DNA of 64,000 nucleotides from Levilactobacillus mulengensis. GTDB lineage: Bacteria; Bacillota; Bacilli; Lactobacillales; Lactobacillaceae. A program made the translations under genes and the position numbers. How positions within the stretch are numbered: the stretch's first letter is position 1; every line of letters starts with the position of its first letter. The stretch covers positions 372,001 to 436,000 of the forward strand of contig NZ_RHNW01000001.1 in NCBI RefSeq assembly GCF_003946045.1. The letters are read 5' to 3'. This document shows, in pieces, positions 47,328 to 56,662 of the stretch. Below the pieces are notes generated by a model, which saw only the letters and a list, made by a program, of their open reading frames with translations, did no database searches and had not been told where the DNA came from.

Positions 47328-47375
47328 GCGACTTCCCCCTTATTTTTTGTTTGCTTGTTTTAACTCGTCTTAGCC

Positions 47376-47486
47376 CGCGCCTCCAGGTCGGTGAAAATTG
47401 GCCGGAACGCTGTGGGCGGACGGTGGGAGCCAAAGAGCGGTCTCCCACCTTGCTAAGCCTATTTTCACCGGCCCTCCGGCTGACAC
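47376..47486 (-). repeat. Cloverleaf intergenic repeat 21, subfamily B, internally deleted
   Basis: Both outer ends remain (GTGAAAATTGGCC on the left, GCCTATTTTCAC on the right) together with the GGTGGGAG/CTCCCACC stem and CCAAAGAGCGGT loop, but the other two hairpins are missing. Confidence 0.8.
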
Positions 47487-47646
47487 TCGTTTAAACCATC
47501 GCAACCCGTGTCCACGACAGTTTCATTATGTACGTTGCAATATTTTCTGGTACCCTTCCGGCAATGGCTCACGATCACGTTCCAACTCATTTCACTAGTA
47601 TCATTCTGAAAGGTGGAACACCCACCATAAAAAATGATTCGCAAGT

Positions 47647-47686
47647 CTGAGCGACCAGAAGTATCTTGAATCTGCCGCCGGGAACG
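47647..47686 (+). repeat. Cloverleaf intergenic repeat 22, subfamily A remnant
   Basis: Only the ends are left: GAGCGACCAGAAGTATCTTGAA runs straight into CTGCCGCCGGGAACGG. About 140 bases of the interior are absent. Confidence 0.8.
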
Positions 47687-47921
47687 GCAATCACTTGCCG
47701 GTTCATTTTCACCATCCCGGGAACGTGCCAACATGAAGCCGGTCGTGTCGTGCTTGAATACTTCCGTTTAATTATAAAGATTTCTAGCGAACGTTGCAAT
47801 CACTGGGCAGAACGTTAACGCTTCTTAAACTTTGTTTGCCGAACACCCGCCCGCCGTTCACAAACGAGTGGCTTGGTCGCGCAACCCCCACTCCGCAAAA
47901 AAATGGACTGTCATCCGCGAC

Positions 47922-47988
47922 AAGTTGTCGTGAAAACCGGTCGTCTTCCCCGTCGCAACGGCCCAGCTTTACGTTTTCGCGACAACTT
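47922..47988. repeat. Inverted repeat upstream of the DUF4044 gene
   Basis: AAGTTGTCGTGAAAAC (47922-47937) and GTTTTCGCGACAACTT (47973-47988) are complementary with one mismatch. It lies 80 bases before DUF4044 and might be an operator or hairpin. Confidence 0.5.
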
Positions 47989-48067
47989 TTGCGTGGCGGT
48001 TGCAATTCTGACGTTGCCACGGTAAACTAATTGAGTAATCTAGACGCAAAGAGGTGGCTACTTCCGC

Positions 48068-48190
48068 ATGGAAAAAAAGAAAAAATCAACATTTCAAAAA
48101 ATCACGAACGTTTTCGTTTGGATCATGATCATCGCAACCATTGGATCTCTGGTCTTTGGTGCCATTTCTTCATTAGGATTAATGGGCTAG
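48068..48190 (+). CDS. DUF4044 family small membrane protein
   Basis: 40 residues: a lysine-rich start (MEKKKKSTFQKITNVF) and one membrane span (VWIMIIATIGSLVFGAISSLG). It matches my memory of DUF4044, tiny proteins encoded next to the mraZ region in lactobacilli. A GAGGTGG ribosome site lies somewhat far upstream. Plus strand, divergent from DUF3397. Role unknown. Confidence 0.8.
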   Translation: MEKKKKSTFQKITNVFVWIMIIATIGSLVFGAISSLGLMG

Positions 48191-48197
48191 CATGGGT

Positions 48198-48236
48198 CGT
48201 CGTCACATTCTGTCGAATGTTGGCGGCTTTTTTTCT
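48198..48236 (+). terminator. Possible terminator of DUF4044
   Basis: ACATTC/GAATGT hairpin extended imperfectly to CGTCG/GGCGG, followed by TTTTTTT. Confidence 0.55.
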
Positions 48237-48379
48237 GCGCTTGATGACCTCTTTTAAATCTAAACATCGGCACCCGCAACGAATATTAATTAATTTTTTA
48301 ATCATTCTGTGTATCCCTTGACGCCGGGATTCTTTCGGCCTAAGTTGGGTCAGAAACTTAACTTATTCCTTTGTTCACA

Positions 48380-48437
48380 AATCAAAAAGGAGGCGCCCAC
48401 ACAACCACTCTGGTGTGCGGGTGCCTCCTTTTGATTT
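48380..48437. terminator. Strong bidirectional hairpin terminator
   Basis: AATCAAAAGGAGGC pairs with GCCTCCTTTTGATT, with inner CCCACAC/GTGTGCGGG. A/T runs lie on both sides. It stands between DUF4044 and the ftsK side. Confidence 0.8.
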
Positions 48438-48483
48438 TCCATCACCGACCTGATAACAGCTAACCATATCCTAACAGCAAAAA

Positions 48484-48532
48484 GCTCCCTACCCAATCAA
48501 CCAGGAATCCTGGTAAATCACCGTAGGGAGCA
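48484..48532 (-). terminator. Predicted terminator of ftsK
   Basis: GCTCCCTAC/GTAGGGAGC with inner CCAGGAATCCTGG; minus-strand TTTTTGC follows. Repeat 23 lies between it and the ftsK stop and would be part of the ftsK 3' UTR. Confidence 0.75.
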
Positions 48533-48599
48533 ACATTCAACTTACTAAATAGCTGCGACAACCACCCGACCAACACTGGCCAACTGGTTTAAACCAGTG

Positions 48600-48788
48600 T
48601 CAGCCGATAGGGCGGTCAAAAATAGGCTCAGCCGTGGGATTTAGGCCCTGGCCTGACACAGGTCAGGTCCTAAATGGCGTCTTTGAAACGCGCTCTTGGC
48701 GGTTCAAAGCGAGGCCAGAGACCGCCTTTTGGCTCTGGCCGGTCCTGCCCACCGCGTTCCGGCCTATTTTTGACCGCCCGGCAAGGCG
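48600..48788 (+). repeat. Cloverleaf intergenic repeat 23, subfamily B
   Basis: Outer GGGCGGTCAAAAATAGG/CCTATTTTTGACCGCCC, 17 perfect pairs; hairpins ATTTAGG/CCTAAAT, CTTTGAAAC/GTTCAAAG and GGCCAGAG/CTCTGGCC around ACCGCCTTTTGG. It ends 18 bases from the ftsK stop. Confidence 0.93.
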
Positions 48789-48805
48789 AAACCAAAGGCG
48801 AAAAC

Positions 48806-51151
48806 CTATTGGTCGTTGGGTTGGTCCGGAATGTCCGGTTGCTTGTAGACCTGGCGGGGCTTGCTCCCCTCCTGTGGCCCAATGTAACCACGCTGCTCCA
48901 AGTCATCCATGATGCGGGCGGCTCGGTTGTAGCCAATTCGGAAGCGCCGTTGTAGCAGTGAGGTGCTGGCCTTTTGTTGGTCGACCACGAAACTCAATGC
49001 TTCATCGAACAGCTCATCGTCGCTGTCGCCGGCCTCTTCCTGCTTAATCTCCTCGTCGCTGACCATCATGTCTTCATCGTAGTCCGCGGACTGTTGTTGC
49101 TTGATGAATTCAACCACGCTAGATACGTCTTCATCCGGGATAAAGGCCCCCTGGACCCGGACCGGCGAGTTGGCGTCGACGGGTTGATACAGCATATCCC
49201 CACGGCCCAACAACTTTTCGGCCCCGTTCGTGTCCAAAATCGTCCGGGAATCAATCCCACTGGACACGGCAAAGGCAATCCGCGACGGCACGTTGGCCTT
49301 GATCAGGCCGGTAATGACATCCACGGATGGCCGTTGCGTGGCCAGAATCATGTGGACCCCGGCGGCCCGTCCCATTTGGGCTAACCGGATGATGGCGTCT
49401 TCAACTTCGCTGGAGACCGTCATCATCAAGTCGGCCAATTCATCGACGACGACCACGATGTACGGCAACATTGGCCGTGCTTGGTCGTCCTCGGCGTTGG
49501 CCTTTTGGACGAAGGCGTTGTAACCAGAAATTTTCCGTTGCCCAAACTGTGAGAACAGTTCGTAGCGGCGTTCCATTTCGGCCACGACCTTGTGTAGGGC
49601 TCGCGCCGCCTTTTTCGGTTCGGAAACCACGGGCGTTAACAAATGGGGAATCCCATTGTATACACTGAGTTCCACTTTCTTCGGGTCGATTAGCATCAAT
49701 TTCAGCTGGTCGGGCCGGGCATTCATCAACATGCTCGTAATAATGCCGTTGATGGCCACGGACTTCCCACTCCCAGTCGCCCCCGCAATCAGCAGGTGCG
49801 GCATCTTGGTGAGGTCCATGGTTACGACTTCCCCGGTCACGTTCCGACCTAGTGGCACCTCCAACGGCTTGTTGGGGTGCGGCGGCTGGGCCTCGACCAC
49901 GTCGCGGAAGGCCACGGTGGACACTTCCTTATTCGGCACTTCAATCCCAATCAAGGACTTCCCAGGAATCGGCGCTTGAATCCGAATTCCCTTGGCGGCC
50001 AGCGCTAAGGCCAGGTCGTCGGCCAGGTTCACAATGCGTGAAACCTTGACCCCGATGGCCGGGTGTAATTCATACTCGGTCACGGACGGCCCCAGGCTGA
50101 CGTTTTTCACCTCGGCATCGACGCCAAAACTGTCGAGCGTTTGCTTTAAAATTTTCGTGTTGGCATCAATGGCATTAACTTCTTCGGTCTGATCAGTGGG
50201 TGGCACTTGCTTCAACAGGTCCGCCGTCGGCAACTGATAGTTCGGGTCGACCGGCGTGCTGCTAGCTAAGGCATCGGCCACGGCCGTATCTTCCGGCGCG
50301 TCGGTTGTCGATTTGTCAGGCTTCTTGCTGGTTGCATCCGCAGCCACCGTGATGTGATAGCTGGGTTCCGGTTGTGACTTAGGCGTTGGCTGTGGCTTCG
50401 GTTCGGGCAAATCCTTCTTGTCCGGATCCATAGGTGTTGTGACGGTAACCGTCGGCTTTTGCTCACTACGTTTGGTCTGCCGCTCCTTGACGCGTTCGCC
50501 CCCATTTTTCAGGGCCGTGCCGCTGGCTTGTAGGCCGTGCCGCAGCGTGGACCACACCGTCTGGAGCCAGTGTTCGATGCTGGCCAGGGGAATCTGGAAG
50601 AAGACGATGACCCCGCCCAGCATGATCAGCCAAGCCGCAATCTGCGACCCGACCAACGCAATCAACCAGGCAATCACACTCAGGAGTAACGTCCCGACCA
50701 GGCCACCGCCCAGTTGCGCCGTCAGACCACCCGTGACCAGGTCCGCCAAACCGGCGTGCCAAATCGTGGGTAAAAACTGACTGTGAATGTCAGCGGCAAT
50801 AAAGTAGTTGGCGCTCATCCAGAGCAGCCAGCCGCCATAGATCAACCCGCCACCGATTAAATAGTGACGGGCAATCCGGGGCAGCGTGCCGGTGATGGTC
50901 AACGCGACCCCCACCGCAGCCACCAGAACCAGGCCGAATTCGTAGGTGTCCCCCACCACCAGCCGCACCAGATTGGCGGCCAGCGTGCCGAGGAGCCCGA
51001 GGTTAAAGAGACCCAGCCCCGCTAAAGCAATCAGGACCAGGCCAATAACGTTTGCGGTATAGGGAAACGGTTGTTGCTTGGTTGATTTGCGGCGAGCCGG
51101 CTTGCGTTTAGTAGTTGGGCGACGCCGGGTCGTTTTTCGTTTGGTAGCCAA
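48806..51151 (-). CDS. ftsK: DNA translocase FtsK/SpoIIIE
   Basis: 781 residues from TTG 51151 (AGGAGG upstream). A basic N-terminus and four or five membrane spans, a Pro/Thr-rich linker (residues about 230-310), then the RecA-like motor with Walker [13 protein letters not shown] and Walker [14 protein letters not shown]. The C-terminal gamma winged helix ([27 protein letters not shown]) reads KOPS-like DNA. It pumps chromosome DNA through the closing septum. Follows trmL by 18 bases. Confidence 0.97.
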   Translation of the reverse strand: MATKRKTTRRRPTTKRKPARRKSTKQQPFPYTANVIGLVLIALAGLGLFNLGLLGTLAANLVRLVVGDTYEFGLVLVAAVGVALTITGTLPRIARHYLIGGGLIYGGWLLWMSANYFIAADIHSQFLPTIWHAGLADLVTGGLTAQLGGGLVGTLLLSVIAWLIALVGSQIAAWLIMLGGVIVFFQIPLASIEHWLQTVWSTLRHGLQASGTALKNGGERVKERQTKRSEQKPTVTVTTPMDPDKKDLPEPKPQPTPKSQPEPSYHITVAADATSKKPDKSTTDAPEDTAVADALASSTPVDPNYQLPTADLLKQVPPTDQTEEVNAIDANTKILKQTLDSFGVDAEVKNVSLGPSVTEYELHPAIGVKVSRIVNLADDLALALAAKGIRIQAPIPGKSLIGIEVPNKEVSTVAFRDVVEAQPPHPNKPLEVPLGRNVTGEVVTMDLTKMPHLLIAGATGSGKSVAINGIITSMLMNARPDQLKLMLIDPKKVELSVYNGIPHLLTPVVSEPKKAARALHKVVAEMERRYELFSQFGQRKISGYNAFVQKANAEDDQARPMLPYIVVVVDELADLMMTVSSEVEDAIIRLAQMGRAAGVHMILATQRPSVDVITGLIKANVPSRIAFAVSSGIDSRTILDTNGAEKLLGRGDMLYQPVDANSPVRVQGAFIPDEDVSSVVEFIKQQQSADYDEDMMVSDEEIKQEEAGDSDDELFDEALSFVVDQQKASTSLLQRRFRIGYNRAARIMDDLEQRGYIGPQEGSKPRQVYKQPDIPDQPNDQ

Positions 51152-51169
51152 CCGACTGCCTCCTTTCGC

Positions 51170-51682
51170 TTACTTTAATTTGTCGTGCGGATACGTGTGA
51201 ACGCGTTCCAGATTAGGAAAAGCCTGTTGGCGCAGGACTTCGTAGATGACGATAGCCGCACTGTTGGACAGGTTCAGGGCGCGAATATGGGTGTCATCTT
51301 GCGGAATCCGGATGCACTTTTCAGCGTGCTTGCGCATGAAGGGTTCGGGCAGGCCCGTCGTTTCCTTGCCAAATAAGAAGTAGTGATCATTCTCGTTAAC
51401 GCTGTAGTCGGGTTCCGTGTAGTCTTGGTCCGCAAATTTGGAAACCAAATACAGTTGGGTGGGGTCTGGAATCGTCTCTAAAAACGCTGGCAGATTCTCA
51501 TGGTAGCGGACGTCGACCTTGTCCCAGTAGTCCAAGCCAGCCCGTTTTAAGTGGGCATCGTCAACGGAAAAACCGAGGGGCTTGATCAAATCTAAGACGG
51601 TGTCGGTCCCGGCACAGGTCCGGGCGATATTCCCCGTGTTGGCGGGAAACAGGGGTTCAAATAACGCGATGTGATTACTCAT
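51170..51682 (-). CDS. trmL: tRNA (cytidine/uridine-34-2'-O)-methyltransferase
   Basis: 170 residues from ATG 51682 (GGAG upstream); the open frame extends beyond into repeat 24 without support. SPOUT knot features: HIALFEPLFPANTGNIARTCAGT, YFLFGKETTGLPEPFM and the SAM-site IRIPQDDTHIRALNLSNSAAIVIYEVLRQ. Methylates the wobble ribose of tRNA-Leu isoacceptors in studied species. Probably one transcript with ftsK. Confidence 0.95.
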   Translation of the reverse strand: MSNHIALFEPLFPANTGNIARTCAGTDTVLDLIKPLGFSVDDAHLKRAGLDYWDKVDVRYHENLPAFLETIPDPTQLYLVSKFADQDYTEPDYSVNENDHYFLFGKETTGLPEPFMRKHAEKCIRIPQDDTHIRALNLSNSAAIVIYEVLRQQAFPNLERVHTYPHDKLK

Positions 51683-51811
51683 AAATTCTCTTCTCCGTTC
51701 TGTTGTCAAACATTCGTTCTGTCCCATTATTATAGCCATTCCCCAGGGTCTTTGACAAGGGCTGAACGCCAGACAACTCATGAATTTGACCAGAAAAATT
51801 GTGCGCTGACA

Positions 51812-51995
51812 TTCGCCTCCGGCTTCCAGGGATTCCACCTGCTGTGGGGAGCGCTTCCAGCCTGAGGAGCGGTCTTCCAGCTCGCTTTGGAGCCGTGAAG
51901 CCCCCACGTCTCCAAAGTCGTCCCATGCCGTAAGCTGACAAAAGCGTCAGCTAACGCCATCGACACAGCTGGCTACATCCCTGGCTTCCTGCGGC
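51812..51995 (-). repeat. Cloverleaf intergenic repeat 24, subfamily A, upstream of trmL
   Basis: Outer CCAGGGAT/ATCCCTGG; hairpins AGCTGAC/GTCAGCT and CTTTGGAG/CTCCAAAG. The outer stem is a compensated change from the usual type. Confidence 0.88.
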
Positions 51996-52083
51996 TAGAC
52001 TTAATTTTTCAGGCCATTCATTAGCAGTCAACATTCTCTTCTTATCAAATTTTTGGCTCTACGTTGAATTATGTATCACTTTC

Positions 52084-52259
52084 CGTTCCCGGCGGCGGAT
52101 TCAAGGTGCCCTGCTGTGGGGCCGGTTCCAGCCTGAGGGGCTTCCACCTCAACTTTGAGCCAAAGTGCGGTCTCAAAGTTTGTCCCATGGTCTAACCTGA
52201 GAAAATCACTCAGCTAAGACCATCGACACAGCTGGTCACCTTGATCCGCCTCTGGTCAC
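52084..52259 (-). repeat. Cloverleaf intergenic repeat 25, subfamily A
   Basis: Outer GGCGGATTCAAGGTG/CACCTTGATCCGCC, close to consensus; hairpin CTAACCTGAG/CTCAGCTAAG; third hairpin shortened (loop ACCGC lost). 90 bases from repeat 24, same orientation. Confidence 0.9.
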
Positions 52260-52656
52260 TCACATTGATCTTGAATTTTACGGTTACCAGATTTGCTCCC
52301 TGTCAGACTTACTCTCCGTACCACCATCAATGTCTAGACGATTTTAACCAACCGTTACCTTAAACCAGCATATTATCCGCCAATCTATTCCACCCGTTTC
52401 ATACGCCGGCTACAGTTAGAGACAAGCAACTTACAATCATTCAAACATACGTGTAATAATTTTCCTCTAGAAACATATTTGTCAACCAAAACATAACGGT
52501 CCTTTCCTAACGTTCTACGTAATCCCTATCAAATCAACAATTACACAACCGAGGGTCACTTAACGAACAAACCAAAATACTAATGTTTAGCGTATAAACG
52601 TGTTAACTTATGGGTGTCGGAGGGGGCAATATTTCAGCCTGTTAGGAGGAAAAAAC
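52260..52656. other. Upstream region of LPQTG protein 1
   Basis: AT-rich. From about 52445 it is matched by 54160-54367 upstream of the paralogue (shared AGAAACATATTTGTCAAC, ACCAAAATACTAATGTT-like and TAGCGTATAAACGTGTTAAC), so a promoter-bearing leader was duplicated with the gene. Confidence 0.6.
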
Positions 52657-53898
52657 ATGCGAAGAATAACAAAATTTGCGCTACTGGTTACCTCCAGCCT
52701 GGCACTCATCTTTCTATTTGAATCACCCACCAAAGCCTATGCTCGTGTTGTTCCGTCTAAGGGAACCAGTGAACCTGAGGCTACTATCCTCACTGACCCT
52801 GGTCAAGAAGAGATGTCGCATACCGCGGTCTTACCCGAGGACGGCGTCTATGACGTTAAATATTTTTGGTCCATCGACAACACCGTCAAGGTCAATGCCG
52901 GTGACACCATGAATTTCTATATTCCCAAGAACGTCAACGTTACCCGGACCCGTTCCTTTAACATGGCCAGTTACGACGGCAGGGCTAGCGTTGGTAAAAC
53001 GACCGTCACCATCGGCAGTCACATCGGCGTCTGTACCTTCAACAATTTCTTTGCGACGCACAAGTACCGTAAGGAAGGTTACATTTCCTTTGAAGTCCGT
53101 GGTGCCGGCGAGCCCGAAGAAGTGACACCACCCGTGACCACCCCAGAAGAGCCTGGGACCGAGGAGCCTAATCCCGAAGAACCTGAACCCGAAGTTCCTG
53201 GGGTTGAGGAACCCGGTGTTGAGGAGCCCGGCGAGGAACCTTACCCTGAAGAGCCTGGAACTGAAGAACCTGGGGTTGAAGAGCCCGGAACTGAAGAGCC
53301 CGGAACTGAAGAACCCGGGACTGAAGAACCTGGCGAACCCGAAGCACCTGGTGTCGAAGAGCCTGGCGTTGAGGAACCTAACCCAGAAGATCCAGCACCA
53401 GAGGAACCTGCTGGCGAAAAGCCCGGGCCTTCCACGCCTGGCGTCACCTACCCACCCGTTAAGCCTGAACCAATCGTGCCAGAGCCCGAAACGCCCGTTG
53501 TTACGCCTGAAGATCCCGGCTATCCTAGCGTGACCGTTCCTGGCAAACCAACGAAGCCGACGTTCAACAAGCCCGGCAAGCCTGTTCACAAACCAACCGG
53601 GTCTAAACCAACTGGGTCGACCCAAACCGGTGGGCAAACCGCTGCCATCACCCCTAGCGGCCAAGGCAGTGGCACCGCTAGTCACCCCGCAACCAGCGCG
53701 GCCATCAATCACCACGCAACGGGACAATCGCCAACCACGACGACCCCCGCTACCGGTCACGCCGCAGCGACCCAGCCATCCTCGACCTTACCACAGACGG
53801 GTGATCACCAGTCTGCGGGCATCATCGTCGCTGGACTCGCCCTCTTGTTAGCTAGCTTGACCGGTGGTTTCCTCAGCTTACGGGATCGTAAGCAGTAA
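52657..53898 (+). CDS. LPQTG-anchored surface protein 1 with Pro/Glu-rich stalk
   Basis: 413 residues from ATG 52657 (AGGAGG upstream). Signal peptide to about residue 32 (FALLVTSSLALIFLF). The N-terminal domain (about 35-155; VKYFWSIDNTVKVNAGDTMNFYIPKNVNV) resembles the first Ig-like domain of Gram-positive adhesins. Then come roughly 25 short repeats of the kind EEPGTEEPGVEEPG, a PxxPxKP region, a Thr/Ser/His-rich stretch and the sortase signal LPQTGD with hydrophobic stretch and RDRKQ tail. It should be covalently wall-bound with a rod-like stalk. Ligand unknown. Paralogue at 54368. Confidence 0.92.
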   Translation: MRRITKFALLVTSSLALIFLFESPTKAYARVVPSKGTSEPEATILTDPGQEEMSHTAVLPEDGVYDVKYFWSIDNTVKVNAGDTMNFYIPKNVNVTRTRSFNMASYDGRASVGKTTVTIGSHIGVCTFNNFFATHKYRKEGYISFEVRGAGEPEEVTPPVTTPEEPGTEEPNPEEPEPEVPGVEEPGVEEPGEEPYPEEPGTEEPGVEEPGTEEPGTEEPGTEEPGEPEAPGVEEPGVEEPNPEDPAPEEPAGEKPGPSTPGVTYPPVKPEPIVPEPETPVVTPEDPGYPSVTVPGKPTKPTFNKPGKPVHKPTGSKPTGSTQTGGQTAAITPSGQGSGTASHPATSAAINHHATGQSPTTTTPATGHAAATQPSSTLPQTGDHQSAGIIVAGLALLLASLTGGFLSLRDRKQ

Positions 53899-53916
53899 TG
53901 ACCCCCACTCCCCCCT

Positions 53917-53972
53917 AAGGTCAAGGTCAATCAGCCGACCATTAGCTCGCTCTGCTGATTGGCCTTGACCTT
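53917..53972 (+). terminator. Long hairpin after LPQTG protein 1
   Basis: AAGGTCAAGGTCAATCAGC pairs with GCTGATTGGCCTTGACCTT around an 18-base loop. No T run follows, so it may protect the 3' end; the next hairpin is the better terminator. Confidence 0.6.
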
Positions 53973-53993
53973 ACCAAACCCATGTCACCACAC

Positions 53994-54027
53994 AAATGCC
54001 CCGAAGACCTTTGCCTTCGGGGCATTT
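53994..54027 (+). terminator. Terminator of LPQTG protein 1
   Basis: AAATGCCCCGAAG/CTTCGGGGCATTT hairpin. Its duplicate follows the second paralogue at 55585-55616. Confidence 0.75.
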
Positions 54028-54367
54028 GTCAGACTAATTCACCATCTTTTGATAGTTTCAGCCAGCCAACTTAACCGGCCTATTATCGGCCAAACTGTTT
54101 CACCTGTTTTGCACGTCGTTGGCGTTTAGAAACGGGCCACTCACACCCATCTCACCAGGCGTCTAATAGTTTTATGGCAGAAACATATTTGTCAACTAAA
54201 ACGTGATTACGCTTCTCCACCGCTCTACATGATCCCCGTCAAATCAACAATTTAACAACTAAGAGTCACTTAACGAACCAATCAAGATACTAATGTTCAG
54301 CGTATAAACGTGTTAACTTATGGGTATCGGAGAGGAGCAATATTTCAGTCTGATAGGAGGAGAAAAC

Positions 54368-55519
54368 ATGCGACGAAGAACAAAATTTGCGCTACTGGTT
54401 ACCTCCAGCCTAGCACTCATCTTTTTAGTTGACTCACCTACTCAAGCGTACGCACGGGTCATTCCGGCTAAGGGGACTAGCGAGCCTGACGCTAAGATTG
54501 TCAGTGTCCCCGGTGGGAAAGTCATGTCACACACCGCGGTCTTACCTGCAGACAAGGTCTACAACGTTAAGTACAGTTGGTCCATCAGCCAAGCCGAAAA
54601 GGTCAATGCTGGTGACACCATGGATTTCTATATTCCCAAGAACGTCAACATTACTCGGACCCGCTCCTTTGACATGAGCAGTTACGACGGCAAGGCCATC
54701 ATTGGCAAATGGGACGTTACCATCGGCAGTCACGTCGGCGTCTGTACCTTCACTAATTTCTTTGCGACGCACGATTACCTGAAGAGTGGTTATATTTCCG
54801 TTGAAGTCTATGGCGCTGGTCAGTCCGAAGAAGTTGTCCCACCAACCAACCCCGAAGAACCCGGAACCGGTGAACCAGGCCCTGAGGAACCCGGGCCTGA
54901 AGTTCCTGGCATTGAAGAACCCGGTGAGCCTGAAGCACCTGGTGTCGAAGAACCGGGGACCGAAGAACCTGGTGGTGAAAAACCCGGGACCCAAGAACCT
55001 GGTGGGCCTGAAGCACCCGGTGTTGAAGAACCGGGGACTGAAAAACCTGGTGGCGAAAAGCCCGGGCCTTCCACGCCTGGCGTCACCTACCCACCCGTTA
55101 AGCCTGAGCCAATCGTGCCAGAACCCGAAAGCCCAGCCGTTACGCCTGATGACCCCGGCTACCCTGGTGTAACTGTCCCCGGCAAGCCAACGAAGCCAAC
55201 GTTCAACCAGCCTGGGAAGCCGATTCTCAAACCAACCGGGGGAACGCAAACCGGTGGTCAAACCGCAACCATCACGTCTGGTCATGGCAGTAGCAACGCT
55301 AACCCTCCCGCAACCAACACGGCCAGCAATCACCACGCAACAGGTCAATCGCCAACTATGACCCCCGCAGCCGGTCACGCCGCAGCGACCTATCCAGCCA
55401 CGACCTTACCACAGACTGGCGATCACCAATCCGCTGGCAGCCTCGTTGCCGGACTCGCCCTCTTGTTGACCAGCTTGACCGGTGGTGTCCTCAGCCTACG
55501 AAATCGTCAGCATCAATGA
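54368..55519 (+). CDS. LPQTG-anchored surface protein 2, tandem paralogue
   Basis: 383 residues from ATG 54368 (AGGAGG upstream). Same plan as the preceding gene: nearly identical signal peptide, Ig-like N-domain (VKYSWSISQAEKVNAGDTMDFYIPKNVNITRTRSFDMSSYDGKAIIGKW), shorter Pro/Glu stalk built on EEPGTEEPGGEKPG and GPEAPG units, PxKP region, then LPQTGD and RNRQHQ. The start codons of the two genes are 1,711 bases apart and leader plus terminator are duplicated too. Stalk repeats differ in number and type, as expected from repeat slippage. Confidence 0.92.
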   Translation: MRRRTKFALLVTSSLALIFLVDSPTQAYARVIPAKGTSEPDAKIVSVPGGKVMSHTAVLPADKVYNVKYSWSISQAEKVNAGDTMDFYIPKNVNITRTRSFDMSSYDGKAIIGKWDVTIGSHVGVCTFTNFFATHDYLKSGYISVEVYGAGQSEEVVPPTNPEEPGTGEPGPEEPGPEVPGIEEPGEPEAPGVEEPGTEEPGGEKPGTQEPGGPEAPGVEEPGTEKPGGEKPGPSTPGVTYPPVKPEPIVPEPESPAVTPDDPGYPGVTVPGKPTKPTFNQPGKPILKPTGGTQTGGQTATITSGHGSSNANPPATNTASNHHATGQSPTMTPAAGHAAATYPATTLPQTGDHQSAGSLVAGLALLLTSLTGGVLSLRNRQHQ

Positions 55520-55584
55520 CGTCAGCCGTCCATTAGCTCGCTCTACCGACTAGCCTTAACCTTACCAAACCCATGTCACGACAC

Positions 55585-55616
55585 AAATGCCCCGAAGGCA
55601 ACCGTCTTCGGGGCAT
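55585..55616 (+). terminator. Terminator of LPQTG protein 2
   Basis: AAATGCCCCGAAG/CTTCGGGGCATT hairpin, duplicate of 53994-54027. Confidence 0.75.
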
Positions 55617-55807
55617 TCGCTGACTATTTTAGGGCAAGAAAAAAGCAGCTCCTCGGTGTGGGCACGGCGAGGGACTACTTTAGTGAAGTGCTACTTGTCA
55701 GCCACCAACAGCTTTCACTGATGTTAACTGCCAAACGATTTCTCATCGATTAATATAACACTGTCCTGTCAGGTTCACAAGCATTTTTTATCGGTTTTTT
55801 AAACGTT

Positions 55808-56662
55808 TTACTTCACGCCCTCAGCGGTTAATAGGGTCACGTCAACGGTGATAGCTGGGAACGGATTGGCCTTGACCTCAGCCAAGCGGGCCTCATCGGC
55901 ACCCCAGTGCATTGGCGTCATCAGCATCAAATCGGCAAAGAGTTCGGCGGGAACGGGCACCTGGTAGCGAATTCGTTCCACGGTGGCGCTGGGATAGTGC
56001 TTCTGGAACAGGTCCAGCACGTTACTGTTGTCGTAGCTGGCGTGCGCACTGCCGGCCGGGAAGATGGCCTGGCGCAGCTCAATCAGGTAATCCGGATTGG
56101 GAATCACCTTCAGCAATTTGCCACCAGGCGCCAATACCCGATTGAACTCGTTGTAGGCCGATGGTGAGAACAGGTCCAAAATCGCCGTAAACTGGTGATC
56201 CGCAAACGGCATCTGGGCCAGGTCGGCCACGCAGAAGAAGGCGTCGTTGTCCAGTTGTGTGGCCAGGTTGATGCCGGGCTTGGATAAATCAAAGCCGACC
56301 GCAGCATCCTGGCCGTTTCGGTGTTTCAACACGTCATCGAGCGGCGTGCCCTCACCACAACCGACATCCAGAATCGTCTGGGGGCCGGCGGGTAATTTGG
56401 CCGCAAAGGCGTCCGTGATGCCCGCAAAGAGGCCGGCTTGGAGCATGCGCCGGCGAGCGGCTAACATGTCATTGTCATATTCGCTGGCCACGGCGCGCTG
56501 CATAAAGTACAGCGTCCCCTTCTTGGACAGGTCAACGTTGTGGCCGTTGGGGCAAATTAAACTGTGGCCTTCAACGGTCGCGTAGGGTGCTAAACACACT
56601 GGGCAGCGAAAGAGCTGGGTGTGTGCGGCTAAAAATGTTGCCGCTTGATCAATCTTCTTCAT
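55808..56662 (-). CDS. 23S rRNA (guanine-N1)-methyltransferase, RlmA family
   Basis: 284 residues. N-terminal zinc finger with CPVC and CPNGH (LFRCPVCLAPYATVEGHSLICPNGHNVDLSKKGTLYFM), then a SAM domain with ILDVGCGEGTPLDDVL. This combination defines the RlmA/TlrB group that methylates G745 or G748 in 23S rRNA; in Gram-positives usually G748. It overlaps the preceding AI-2E-type gene by 14 bases, so translation is coupled. ATG 56662. Confidence 0.92.
   Translation of the reverse strand: MKKIDQAATFLAAHTQLFRCPVCLAPYATVEGHSLICPNGHNVDLSKKGTLYFMQRAVASEYDNDMLAARRRMLQAGLFAGITDAFAAKLPAGPQTILDVGCGEGTPLDDVLKHRNGQDAAVGFDLSKPGINLATQLDNDAFFCVADLAQMPFADHQFTAILDLFSPSAYNEFNRVLAPGGKLLKVIPNPDYLIELRQAIFPAGSAHASYDNSNVLDLFQKHYPSATVERIRYQVPVPAELFADLMLMTPMHWGADEARLAEVKANPFPAITVDVTLLTAEGVK

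Noticed and set aside
51170-51907. Longer TrmL starting at 51907
   Set aside because: The added part translates repeat 24. ATG 51682 gives the normal family length.
52600-52656. N-terminal extension of LPQTG protein 1 from 52600
   Set aside because: The paralogue has a frame-shifting base difference in the same stretch, and the ribosome site is inside it.
52831-55378. Open frames of 309 and 278 codons antisense to the LPQTG genes
   Set aside because: They result from the Pro/Glu repeat codons read backwards (Phe/Arg/Gly-rich) and have no ribosome site.
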